A DNA stretch of 15,279 nt from Egaibacter sp046050465. Its GTDB lineage: Bacteria > Pseudomonadota > Gammaproteobacteria > Burkholderiales > Burkholderiaceae_C. Each line of letters starts with the position of its first letter. Position 1 is the first letter of the stretch. The notes under the pieces were generated by a model, which had not been told where the DNA came from, ran no database searches, and worked only from the letters and a program-made list of their open reading frames with translations. The stretch lies in assembly GCA_046050465.1 (NCBI GenBank), contig JBJOPS010000013.1, positions 1-15,279 on the forward strand. The letters run 5' to 3'. Of the stretch, positions 1 to 7,591 are shown in pieces. Position numbers and translations under genes: made by a program.

Positions 1-157
1 GATCAAACGGCGGGCGTCCCGTCTTGGCCGCAGGTGCGTGCGGTGCGATCAACGCCACAAGCTCAACCCAAGGCATGACTTGTTCCAACTCATCGAGCAG
101 GATTTGCTTGCGCGTGCGTCGATTGCTCAGATCAAGGCCAAGGTCTTTTTGTTTCAT
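1..157 (-). CDS. IS5-family transposase, N-terminal 52 residues (partial)
   Basis: An open frame starts at ATG 157-155 on the minus strand and reads without a stop to the window edge. The protein begins MKQKDLGLDLSNRRTRKQ and continues with a VMPWVELVALIAPHAP stretch and KTGRPPF. This is the conserved amino-terminal signature of IS5-group transposases (the DUF772 region before the DDE domain). The catalytic DDE residues are beyond the edge, so whether the gene is intact cannot be judged. It would catalyse cut-and-paste movement of its own element and has no functional link with the polyamine genes beside it. Confidence 0.85.
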   Translation of the reverse strand, partial: MKQKDLGLDLSNRRTRKQILLDELEQVMPWVELVALIAPHAPAAKTGRPPFD

Positions 158-223
158 ACCGTCAATGATCGCAAGTTACGTGCCTCAGTCACGTATTTGG
201 CGGAATAGTTTTGAACATCATCC
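1..223 (-). mobile_element. IS5-family insertion sequence, one end only (runs off left edge)
   Basis: This is the 5' end of an insertion sequence with its transposase reading toward the left edge. The outer boundary is inferred. The sequence CTAG at 224-227 fits the YTAR target duplication of the IS5 subgroup, and reading inward on the minus strand the element would begin GGATGATGTTC at 223. The other end, the second inverted repeat and the second CTAG copy lie outside the window, so the boundary is not proven. It sits about 25 bp past the stop codon of the potF-like gene. Confidence 0.6.
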
Positions 224-250
224 CTAGCTTTTAGCTAAACGCCAAAAGGC

Positions 251-1414
251 TTATTTGCCTTTCTTGAAGCTGTTATATGCGTTAGCCATGGCTTCACGAG
301 CCTCATTGGTAAAGCTGCTTGGTGGGATCATTTTTGCAAAATAGCCAGACTCGACGAAAATGGTCTTGTTACCTGCAATCTCGGGTTTGATCTTGTCCAT
401 CGCCGCTTTGTTGCCGGTGGGGTAGTTCATCTCATTGGACATCAGGGCAGCATTTTCAGCACGCAGATAGAAGTCGATAAAGGCAGCAGCATTGTTGGGA
501 TGCTTGGCATCTTTGGTCACAGCCATGGTGTCAGCAAAGATCAACGCACCAGTGCTGGGCAACAATGCCTCAATCACATCCTTGGACTTGTTTTCCTTGG
601 CACGGCCAGCGGCAATATTGACGTCACCCGACCAGCCAATAGCCACGCAGGCTTTACCGCCGGCGATATCGTCAATCATGGTTGAGCTGAACAAACGTAC
701 GTCTTTTCGCACCTTGGACAGCATCTCATTGGCGGCCTTGTAGTCGGCCGGATCGTTCGAATAGGCATCCTTGCCAATATAGTGCAGCGCCACCGGGATG
801 ATTTCGGTCGGAGAATCCAGATAGGCGATTCCACAAGACTTCAGTTTGCTCGTATATTCTGGCTTGAAGACCAGATCCCACGCATTTTCCGGCATCGGCA
901 TCTTGCCCAGAGCTTTTTCAACCTTGGTTTTGTTGATACCCACCGTAGTAAAACCCCAGGCCCAAGGCACCAGGTGTTTGTTGTCGGGGTCAGCCTTGGC
1001 CAATACCGTCATGATGGCCGGGTCCAGGTTCGCCAGGTTCGGAATTTTGGACTTATCCAGCGGCTGCAGCAAACCACCCTCAATCTGAGGCTTTGCAAAC
1101 ACAGTACCTGGTACCACGATGTCATAGCCAGAATTACCCGCCACCAGCTTGGCATGCAGGGCTTCATTGGTTTCGAACGTGTCGTAATTGACCTTAATGC
1201 CCGACTCCTTTTCAAAGGCAGCGATCATGCCCTCGGGTACATAGTCTGGCCAGTTGTAAATATTGAGTATTTTCTCTTCCGAATTCACGGCTACTGCTGC
1301 AGGTGCGCTTGCGGCTGGGGCTGGCGCAGCTACGGGCGCTGGTGGCTCCTCTTTTTTTCCGCAGCCAGCCAAAACGACGGCTGACAGCGCAAACGACCAC
1401 AGGTACTTGTTCAT
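251..1414 (-). CDS. potF: Polyamine (putrescine-type) ABC transporter substrate-binding lipoprotein, PotF-like
   Basis: Binds polyamine outside the cytoplasmic membrane and hands it to an ABC permease. The 387-residue protein starts with a lipoprotein signal (LAGC, lipidated Cys18), then an Ala/Pro-rich tether to about residue 43, then a PotF/PotD-type binding domain. Residues matching the PotF ligand site as I recall it are W55, D57, E204, W261, D264 and D295. The PotF loop serine in VVPSASF is replaced here (VVPGTVF), which may shift specificity. E. coli PotF is periplasmic, so the lipid anchor differs. I start at ATG 1414 because the upstream in-frame GTG at 1426 overlaps the GGAG ribosome site. 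It is the last gene of the polyamine operon, 91 bp after the aminotransferase. PotG, PotH and PotI homologues do not follow; an IS5 element does. Putrescine versus spermidine preference is unsettled. Confidence 0.88.
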   Translation of the reverse strand: MNKYLWSFALSAVVLAGCGKKEEPPAPVAAPAPAASAPAAVAVNSEEKILNIYNWPDYVPEGMIAAFEKESGIKVNYDTFETNEALHAKLVAGNSGYDIVVPGTVFAKPQIEGGLLQPLDKSKIPNLANLDPAIMTVLAKADPDNKHLVPWAWGFTTVGINKTKVEKALGKMPMPENAWDLVFKPEYTSKLKSCGIAYLDSPTEIIPVALHYIGKDAYSNDPADYKAANEMLSKVRKDVRLFSSTMIDDIAGGKACVAIGWSGDVNIAAGRAKENKSKDVIEALLPSTGALIFADTMAVTKDAKHPNNAAAFIDFYLRAENAALMSNEMNYPTGNKAAMDKIKPEIAGNKTIFVESGYFAKMIPPSSFTNEAREAMANAYNSFKKGK

Positions 1415-1505
1415 GATGTTCGTCACTCCAATTAAAGAAAAGTTAGAAAAGAGAAAAATGCCCTTTACGGGACTAGCAAAAATAAGACCAAAACAATTAT
1501 AGAAT

Positions 1506-2945
1506 TTAAGAGCAGACGCCTTTTTTCTTCAACTCCTGCAACGTGAGATCAAGTGCCTGTTGGATTAACCGCATCATGTCATCAATGTCCGCGTTCGTCA
1601 TCACCAACGGCGGTGCAATGATCATGCGATCACCTACGGCCCGCATGATCAGGCCATTTTTGAAGCAGAAGCCGCGGCAAATCATACCCACCGAGAGGGA
1701 TGGGTCAAACATTTCTCTCGTGGCTTTGTTCTTCACGATTACCAGTCCGGCCACGAAACCGCAGGTTTTGGCCTCGCCCACCAACGGGTGTTGAATCAGC
1801 CGTTCAAACTGCTTCGCCAGGTACGGGCCTACCCCTTCCCTGACGCGCCCAACCAGATTCTCACGCTCCATAAGCTCAATATTCGCCAGCGCCACCGCAC
1901 AAGCCACCGGGTGACCGCTGTAGGTATACCCATGATTAAACTCGCCACCCTTGTCTATCAAAACCCTGGCGACGCGGTCGCCCACCATCACCCCACCTAA
2001 CGGGATATACCCACTGGTAACACCCTTGGCAAAGGTAACGAGGTCTGGCCGATAGCCAAACTTTTCGTAAGCAAACCAGTGCCCCAAGCGACCAAAAGCG
2101 CAAATCACCTCGTCGGAGATCAGCAGGATGCCGTATTTATCGACGATACGCTGAATCTCTGGCCAATAGGTGGCGGGCGGGATGATCACGCCACCGGCCC
2201 CCTGCACTGGCTCTGCTATGAAGGCTGCTACCTTGTCGGCACCCAGTTCGAGGATTTTGTCCTCCAGACTGCGCGCGGTACGGAGACCAAAGTCTGCTTC
2301 ACTTTCACCCGGCAACGCATTCTCAAAGTAATAGGGTTGCTCGATGTGTGTGATGTTAGGAATGGGAAGATCGCCCTGCGCGTGCATGCCACTCATGCCT
2401 CCCAGTGAGGCTCCAGCCATGGTAGAGCCGTGGTACGCATTGTGACGGCTAATGACCACTTTGCGTTGTGGCTGTCCCAGCAGGTCCCAATAGCGGCGCA
2501 CCATGCGAACATTGGTGTCATTGCTTTCGGAACCGCTACTGGAGAAAAATACGTGCTCGAACTTTCGTCCACCCACCTCAGGCGCCAGCGAAGCCAGCTT
2601 GGTAGCCAGTTGCACCGCCGGCACGTTGGTGGTCTGGAAGAAGCTGTTGTAAAACGGCAGCGTCATCATCTGCTGATAAGCTGCGTCAGCCAGCTCCTTA
2701 CGGCCGTAGCCGGCATTGACGCACCATAACCCGCTCATGGCGTCGAGAATTTTGTGACCCTCGGAATCCCATATGTAGATGTTGTCGGCGCGGGTAATTA
2801 CGCGTGCGCCACGCGTGGCGAGGTCACTATGGTCGGTGAAGGGATGAATGAAGTGCGCACTGTCGAGCGCCTGCACGGCCTTGGTGTCGATTTGCTCGGA
2901 GCGACGTACCAGCGCTGGCGGCGCAATCAGGGTTGATGTATTCAT
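1506..2945 (-). CDS. spuC: Putrescine:pyruvate-type class III aminotransferase (SpuC-like)
   Basis: PLP-dependent class III aminotransferase of 479 residues. The body closely resembles Pseudomonas SpuC: IYIWDSEGHKILDAMSGLWC near residues 56-75, SSSGSESND for the phosphate site near 135-143, D278 in LLISDEV to hold the PLP ring nitrogen, K307 in FAKGVTSGYIPLGG as the Schiff-base lysine, and FNHGYTYSGHP after it. It would move an amino group from putrescine (or GABA or another omega-amine) to pyruvate, giving 4-aminobutanal and alanine. The strong AGGAGGAG site just upstream fixes the ATG start. It sits 33 bp downstream of the gamma-glutamylputrescine synthetase gene, so the operon carries a transamination route beside the glutamylation route. 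The family call is firm; the substrate is inferred from similarity and neighbours, and a beta-alanine or GABA transaminase is the main alternative. Confidence 0.88.
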   Translation of the reverse strand: MNTSTLIAPPALVRRSEQIDTKAVQALDSAHFIHPFTDHSDLATRGARVITRADNIYIWDSEGHKILDAMSGLWCVNAGYGRKELADAAYQQMMTLPFYNSFFQTTNVPAVQLATKLASLAPEVGGRKFEHVFFSSSGSESNDTNVRMVRRYWDLLGQPQRKVVISRHNAYHGSTMAGASLGGMSGMHAQGDLPIPNITHIEQPYYFENALPGESEADFGLRTARSLEDKILELGADKVAAFIAEPVQGAGGVIIPPATYWPEIQRIVDKYGILLISDEVICAFGRLGHWFAYEKFGYRPDLVTFAKGVTSGYIPLGGVMVGDRVARVLIDKGGEFNHGYTYSGHPVACAVALANIELMERENLVGRVREGVGPYLAKQFERLIQHPLVGEAKTCGFVAGLVIVKNKATREMFDPSLSVGMICRGFCFKNGLIMRAVGDRMIIAPPLVMTNADIDDMMRLIQQALDLTLQELKKKGVCS

Positions 2946-2978
2946 GATGGACTCCTCCTGGTGGATCAGATACGTCGT

Positions 2979-4346
2979 TCAAACATGCAGAAGCAGGTGC
3001 TCCCGCTCCCAAGGTGAAATAACCTTCATGAATTCATCAAACTCCAGTTCTTTAATCTCTGAATACACCGTGATGAATTCCTTGCCCAGCACCTCATGCA
3101 GATCAGACTCACGACGTAACCAGTCAAGCGCCTCGCCCAAGCTGCGTGGCAGCGAATAAGGAGACAAATACGCGTCACCCTTCATCTCAGCCTTCGGCTT
3201 GATCTTGTTCTTGAGCCCGAGATAACCGCAAGCCAGCGTCATCGCCAATGCCACATAAGGATTTGCATCAGCCCCAATGACCCGGTTTTCCACACGACGG
3301 GCTTCTGGAGACGAAATGGGTGAACGAATACCGACAGTCCGGTTGTCGTAACCCCATTCAATATTGATAGGGGCAGCAGTATTGCGGGACAACCGGCGAT
3401 AGCTGTTCACATAGGGCGCAACCAGCACCATCGCAGCGGGAATGTAACGCTGCAGCCCACCAATGTAGTGCATGAACGCTTCGGATGGCGAACCGTCCTC
3501 GTTACTAAAGATATTCTTGCCCGTCAGCGTACTCAAGATACTTTGATGGACATGCATGGCACTGCCCGGCTCTCCAGCGATCGGTTTGGCCATGAATGTC
3601 GCATACATGTCGTGCCGCAGCGCCGCTTCTCGAACCGTACGTTTGAAAAAGAAAACCTCGTCCGCCAGCCCCAACGGCTGCGCATGGAAAAAGTTGATTT
3701 CCATTTGACCAGCACCAACCTCGTGGATCAGTGTGTCGACGTTCAGCTCCATCTTGTCGCTGTAGTCGTATATTTCTTCGAACAAGGGGTCGAACTCATT
3801 CACGGCATCAATGCTGTAGGCTTGGCGAGATGTCTCCGCCCGGCCGCTTCGGCCCACCGGCGCACGCAACAAAGTGTTGGGGTCGGTGTTTCGTGCCGTA
3901 AGGTAAAACTCCAGCTCGGGTGCCACAATCGGTTGCAGGTTTTCTGCAGCAAACAAGTCACACACACGACGCAACACACTGCGGGGAGCAAACGGCACCA
4001 AATTACCCTGATGGTCAAAGCAATCATGAATGACCTGGGCGGTGGGGTCTGTTGCCCAAGGGACAATCCGAACCGTTGAGGGGTCCGGGCGCAGTTGCAT
4101 ATCTTTGTCGGTCGGGTCAATAACGTCGTAATAGGGCCCACTTTCAGGGAATTCGCCCGTGACACCCATTGCCACGATAGCTTGGGGAAGCCGCATACCG
4201 CGATCTTCCGTAAACTTGGCGCGAGGCAAGATTTTCCCGCGCGCAACGCCCGTCAGGTCTGGCACAAGACATTCCACCTCGGTAACACGACGCTCGTTGA
4301 GCCATTGTTCCAGGTCATTGAAATTCATCACTTTAGCGTCACTCAT
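2979..4346 (-). CDS. puuA: Gamma-glutamylputrescine synthetase (glutamine synthetase superfamily)
   Basis: ATP-dependent ligase joining glutamate to putrescine, the first step of the Puu pathway. The 455-residue protein has the glutamine synthetase layout: a beta-grasp N-domain (to about 110) and a catalytic domain with metal ligands in APELEFYL (E144, E146), GAGQMEINF (E216), AMHVHQS (H265/H267) and NRVIGADANPY (R355). It lacks the C-terminal extension and adenylylation loop of housekeeping GlnA and fits the PuuA/SpuI length. An aGGAG site lies 7 bp before the ATG. It lies 27 bp downstream of puuD and 33 bp upstream of the aminotransferase gene. With the oxidase and hydrolase in the same operon, putrescine is the likely acceptor amine. 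Other GS-like ligases for ethanolamine or isopropylamine remain possible but are less consistent with the context. Confidence 0.9.
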   Translation of the reverse strand: MSDAKVMNFNDLEQWLNERRVTEVECLVPDLTGVARGKILPRAKFTEDRGMRLPQAIVAMGVTGEFPESGPYYDVIDPTDKDMQLRPDPSTVRIVPWATDPTAQVIHDCFDHQGNLVPFAPRSVLRRVCDLFAAENLQPIVAPELEFYLTARNTDPNTLLRAPVGRSGRAETSRQAYSIDAVNEFDPLFEEIYDYSDKMELNVDTLIHEVGAGQMEINFFHAQPLGLADEVFFFKRTVREAALRHDMYATFMAKPIAGEPGSAMHVHQSILSTLTGKNIFSNEDGSPSEAFMHYIGGLQRYIPAAMVLVAPYVNSYRRLSRNTAAPINIEWGYDNRTVGIRSPISSPEARRVENRVIGADANPYVALAMTLACGYLGLKNKIKPKAEMKGDAYLSPYSLPRSLGEALDWLRRESDLHEVLGKEFITVYSEIKELEFDEFMKVISPWEREHLLLHV

Positions 4347-4373
4347 GCTTTTCTCCTGACCGCTGAATGCGGT

Positions 4374-5180
4374 TTACTGACGAAACTTGATCCATCTGTT
4401 TACCTGCCGCTCATGACAAGCCATACTGAAAGCCTTGAATATGGCGGTATAAAAAGGATTTTCATCAAAGTGCCACTCGGGATGCCACTGCACTGCATAG
4501 GCAAAGCTGGCTGCATCTGCAACCTCAAATGCTTCAACCAGTCCATCAGGCCCATAGGCCAAGGCCCGCAAACCCTGCGCCAGGCGAGCAACTCCTTGTC
4601 CGTGCAACGAGTTCACCATCGCCTCCGGTCCACCAGCCCATCGCTCAAATACCGATCCCTTTTCAAACTTGACCCGATGCCTGGGCCCATACTGCACGCC
4701 CAGAGACTCGCTTTTCGGTTCACGATGATCCATCAGCCCTGGCATTGCGTGCACTTGCTGGTGTAGCGATCCTCCCAACGCGACATTAATTTCCTGAAAC
4801 CCGCGGCAAATACCCAATAACGGAACCCCCAGATTCACACATTCTTTAATCAGTGTCAGCGTAAGGGCGTCTCGTTCAGGATCGAGTGGCAAGGCTATAT
4901 CGGCAACCTCTTCATCAAAGTGAGACGGATGAATATTGGATGGTGAGCCAGTCAACATCACGCCATCCACCAAATCCAGCAGCTCAGGAATTTGGCAGGT
5001 TTGTGCCAAAGGAAATAAGACAGGTTGCGCATTTGAACCCGTCTTTACTGCACGTGCATATTTTTCGCCCAGGATCAAAAAGGGCATCTGTTGTTTTTCA
5101 TCGCCCAGAAAACGGCGATCTACGGGTAACCAGACCATGCAAGGTGGCTTATTCATTGACATCTCCGGATCATTCGTCAT
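4374..5180 (-). CDS. puuD: Gamma-glutamyl-gamma-aminobutyrate hydrolase (class I glutamine amidotransferase-like)
   Basis: Hydrolyses gamma-glutamyl-GABA to glutamate and GABA, releasing the carrier glutamate of the Puu pathway. The 268-residue protein is a stand-alone peptidase C26 domain. The nucleophile elbow is LLGICRGFQEINVALGG with C125; the histidine and glutamate of the triad are in VQWHPEW (H233, E235). Upstream in-frame codons would extend it 46 residues into the ureohydrolase gene, but those residues do not look like the family, and an ACGAGGAC site lies just before the ATG at 5180. Only 10 bp separate this start from the stop of the upstream gene, suggesting translational coupling. 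The C-terminal RQVNRWIKFRQ ends near the normal family length. The family assignment is clear and the substrate is supported by the adjacent puuA and puuB homologues. Confidence 0.9.
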   Translation of the reverse strand: MTNDPEMSMNKPPCMVWLPVDRRFLGDEKQQMPFLILGEKYARAVKTGSNAQPVLFPLAQTCQIPELLDLVDGVMLTGSPSNIHPSHFDEEVADIALPLDPERDALTLTLIKECVNLGVPLLGICRGFQEINVALGGSLHQQVHAMPGLMDHREPKSESLGVQYGPRHRVKFEKGSVFERWAGGPEAMVNSLHGQGVARLAQGLRALAYGPDGLVEAFEVADAASFAYAVQWHPEWHFDENPFYTAIFKAFSMACHERQVNRWIKFRQ

Positions 5181-5190
5181 ATTGTCCTCG

Positions 5191-6123
5191 TTAAACCGGT
5201 TCAAATTGAGAAGCCCGGCGACCACACAGATAGGTCCACAAAAATGTGGCTGCTGCCTGGCTGCTGAGTTCGGCATGGTCATAAGGTGGCGCCACCTCAA
5301 CACAGTCCATGCCCACAAATGGCAAGTCAGCCAATTCTTCCAGCAAGGTCAAAACCTGGTTGGATGACATACCCCCGGGTTCCGGCGTTCCCGTACCGGG
5401 AGCAAACGCCGGATCCAGGCAATCTATATCGAGACTCAGATAGACCGGTGGATTACCGTGCATTGCCAATCGGGTCTTGATGGCACAAATCACCGGGTCA
5501 AGCTGGGAGGCATTCACCAGCCCCCGCAACTGCCGCGCCGTAAATATCTGACCGCCCTGATCCTGAACGTACTCCCGCGCCTCGCGAACACCGCTTGAGC
5601 GGATGCCGAGCTGCGTGACGCATTCCTTGATGACCAACCCCTCCTGAATAGCTTCATAAACCCACGTGCCATGCCCACTGGGTTCGCCAAAATGCTCCTC
5701 CCACGTATCGCAGTGGGCATCGAAATGAATCACTGCGAGCGGCTTGCCGAGCCAGGCCTTGTAGGCCCGCAATAACGGGAGGGTAATGGAATGATCGCCA
5801 CCAATCCAGGCCATGTGATGGGTACGTATCAACTCACTGACTTGAGGCATCATGGCAACGCGCATCGATTCGAGACTCGTGTTGGGCAATGCCAGATCGC
5901 CCGCATCGCCCAATACACCCTCAGGCGAAACATTGAAATGCGGGTGAATGCCATCACACAACATGTGGCTGGCCTCACGAATGGCTCTTGGCCCAAAACG
6001 CGCACCAGGGCGATTGGTCACACTACCGTCCCAGGCGATACCGGCAACGGCAAAGGGTGTACCAGACGCAGCAGGCGGTGCTTTCATGAAAGCGTTGTTG
6101 GATAAAAAGGCGAAGGAGGTCAT
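5191..6123 (-). CDS. speB: Agmatinase or guanidinobutyrase (ureohydrolase family)
   Basis: Binuclear-manganese ureohydrolase of 310 residues. All metal-binding motifs are present: GGDHSITLP (H111), HFDAHCDTW (D135, H137, D139) and SLDIDCLDPAFAPGTGTPEPGG (D232, D234). It would hydrolyse a guanidino compound to urea and an amine. Next to putrescine-degrading genes, agmatine to putrescine plus urea is the natural reading and would feed PuuA and the aminotransferase directly. Guanidinobutyrase (4-guanidinobutyrate to GABA) has the same motifs, ends at the same product pool and cannot be excluded. The gene follows the oxidase gene by 11 bp and precedes puuD by 10 bp. The ribosome site before the ATG at 6123 is weak, so a later start at Met13, just before the conserved body, is possible, or translation may be coupled to the upstream gene. 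Confidence 0.87.
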   Translation of the reverse strand: MTSFAFLSNNAFMKAPPAASGTPFAVAGIAWDGSVTNRPGARFGPRAIREASHMLCDGIHPHFNVSPEGVLGDAGDLALPNTSLESMRVAMMPQVSELIRTHHMAWIGGDHSITLPLLRAYKAWLGKPLAVIHFDAHCDTWEEHFGEPSGHGTWVYEAIQEGLVIKECVTQLGIRSSGVREAREYVQDQGGQIFTARQLRGLVNASQLDPVICAIKTRLAMHGNPPVYLSLDIDCLDPAFAPGTGTPEPGGMSSNQVLTLLEELADLPFVGMDCVEVAPPYDHAELSSQAAATFLWTYLCGRRASQFEPV

Positions 6124-6134
6124 GAAAAATCCGT

Positions 6135-7436
6135 TTACAGCAAATCACGTAGCCGGTGGTAAAGCGTACCCAACACCAGGCTCGGCATGCGAAGCCAGGG
6201 TCCCCCGGGAAACTCGCGATGCGTCAAACCTGCGAACACGTCAAATCGTTCAGCCTGCCCGGCTACCGCTTCGGCCACCAGCTTGCCAGCGAGGCTGGTC
6301 AAAGCGACCCCGTGCCCGCTGAAACCCTGCAGGTAGTACAGATTATTCCCGAGACGCCCGAAATCTGGCGCCCGGTTCATGCTGATGTCAACGAAGCCAC
6401 CCCAGACGAATTCGATGGCTACGTCATTCAGCGCCGGGAATATCTGTCCCATGCGCTTGCGCATCACCGCTTCCAGATTGACCGGTGTTTTTGTTGAATA
6501 GCTCACTCCCCCGCCAAACAACATGCGATGGTCTGCGCTGAACCGAAAATAATCCAATATGAAGTTGTTATCGCACACAGCCGCCTGGCTGGGGATGAGT
6601 TGCTGGCACAACGCGGGATCCAGCGGTGCAGTTCCCACGATATATGTACCCACCGGCATGATGCGCGGCGTCAGCTCGGGTGCCACCTCAGGGCCATACT
6701 CTGCCAACGTGCAGTTGCCCGCCAACACGCCAAACCGTGCAGTCACCTGCCCTTTCGCTGTACTGGCCACCAGACTTGAACCCCGCGCCATACCAACGAC
6801 GGCCGAGTGCTCATAAATTCGTACCCCCAGAGAAAGTGCAGCCCGGGCTAGCCCCAAACCAAACTTCAATGGATGAAGATGCCCTGACACAGCCTCATAG
6901 GCCGATGCGCAATAAGTGTTACTTTGAATGTGCCGCTGAACGTCAGCACCCACAGCGAATTCCGTTTTCAGCCCATAAACAGACTCCAGGCTTTGCATGT
7001 CCGCCTCCAGCGCACGGGCTTTTCGGGCGGAGTCTGCAACATACAAATATCCTTTAACCCGGTCGCAGGCGATGCCATGTTTCGCAATACGCTCGTCCAT
7101 CAGATTGATGGCCTCCAGCGACATATCCCAGGCTTTACGGGCTGCCGCCGGTCCCAACTGTTGCTCAAACGGCTCTTGCCCGCTGGCAAACCCTAGAATG
7201 GTTTGCCCTCCGTTACGACCCGATGCACCACTACATACCCGGTCAGCCTCAAGAACAACAACGGAGAACCCCCGCTGTGCCAGCTCAATTGCAGCCGACA
7301 AACCAGAAAACCCCGCGCCCACCACAACAACGTCTGCATTGATTGCGTCTTTGAGTGAGTCCATCATTACGGGTCGCGTGACACTGGCCTCGTAGTAACT
7401 CTTCTGATTTAATTGGGTATCCGAGGCAAGCAACAT
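6135..7436 (-). CDS. puuB: Gamma-glutamylputrescine oxidase-like FAD-dependent amine oxidase
   Basis: DAO-family flavoenzyme of 433 residues. The FAD Rossmann motif is VVVVGAGFSGLSAA (GAGFSG at 40-45) with the ribose-binding acidic residue E63 in VVLEADR, then GASGRNGGQ. The C-terminus has the closing FAD motif YYLQGFSGHGVALTSLAGK. In the Puu pathway this enzyme oxidises gamma-glutamylputrescine to gamma-glutamyl-aminobutyraldehyde with ammonia and peroxide. The N-terminal SYYEAS resembles the SYYAAS of E. coli PuuB as I recall it, which supports starting at ATG 7436 although the ribosome site is poor. It is the first gene of the minus-strand operon, so its promoter should lie in 7437-7591. 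The matching aldehyde dehydrogenase PuuC is not in the window. A glycine- or other amine-specific DAO oxidase is the alternative. Confidence 0.85.
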   Translation of the reverse strand: MLLASDTQLNQKSYYEASVTRPVMMDSLKDAINADVVVVGAGFSGLSAAIELAQRGFSVVVLEADRVCSGASGRNGGQTILGFASGQEPFEQQLGPAAARKAWDMSLEAINLMDERIAKHGIACDRVKGYLYVADSARKARALEADMQSLESVYGLKTEFAVGADVQRHIQSNTYCASAYEAVSGHLHPLKFGLGLARAALSLGVRIYEHSAVVGMARGSSLVASTAKGQVTARFGVLAGNCTLAEYGPEVAPELTPRIMPVGTYIVGTAPLDPALCQQLIPSQAAVCDNNFILDYFRFSADHRMLFGGGVSYSTKTPVNLEAVMRKRMGQIFPALNDVAIEFVWGGFVDISMNRAPDFGRLGNNLYYLQGFSGHGVALTSLAGKLVAEAVAGQAERFDVFAGLTHREFPGGPWLRMPSLVLGTLYHRLRDLL

Positions 7437-7470
7437 GATGTAGATGCGCCCAGTGGGGCATTTTCTGAAA

Positions 7471-7490
7471 TTGGTTTACCAAGGGTAAAC
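7471..7490. promoter_or_regulatory. Inverted-repeat operator candidate between puuB and the EamA gene
   Basis: Two overlapping inverted repeats: TTGGT-TT-ACCAA (7471-7482) and GTTTACC-AAG-GGTAAAC (7474-7490, seven perfect base pairs around a 3-bp spacer). They lie 35 bp before the puuB-like start and about 100 bp before the EamA start, a sensible site for a dimeric regulator of the polyamine operon. No regulator gene lies nearby, so the binding protein is unknown. I could not identify convincing -35/-10 pairs around it. Confidence 0.4.
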
Positions 7491-7591
7491 TCAATCAAGG
7501 CTACCTCAAAGGTGCCATTTCTGCAATCGGGGGCACGCCCCTCACCATTCGGGCATGATAGTGGTTTGCAATCGCACGCCATCCCATCTTC

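Noticed and set aside
225..237. Short palindrome TAGCT-TTT-AGCTA after potF
   Set aside because: It lacks the G+C content of a terminator stem and is too A+T-rich and short to be significant; it may simply be the IS target neighbourhood.
782..1384. Long plus-strand frames opposite potF and other minus-strand genes, e.g. 11109-12182 opposite boxC/boxR
   Set aside because: They are mirror frames of well-supported genes, have no recognisable domains and no ribosome sites.
1461..1501. Possible terminator (CCCGTAAAGGG plus T-rich tract) and a TATAAT box between the aminotransferase gene and potF, minus strand
   Set aside because: The stem is only three base pairs and there is no acceptable -35 sequence 15-19 bp upstream of the TATAAT, so neither a terminator nor a separate potF promoter can be supported.
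5181..5318. Longer start for the puuD-like gene inside the ureohydrolase gene
   Set aside because: The extra 46 residues do not resemble the family, and a good ribosome site precedes the ATG at 5180.
7528..7541. GGGGC-AC-GCCCC inverted repeat before the EamA gene
   Set aside because: The two-base loop and short arms are easily produced by chance in G+C-rich DNA, and no T-run follows.
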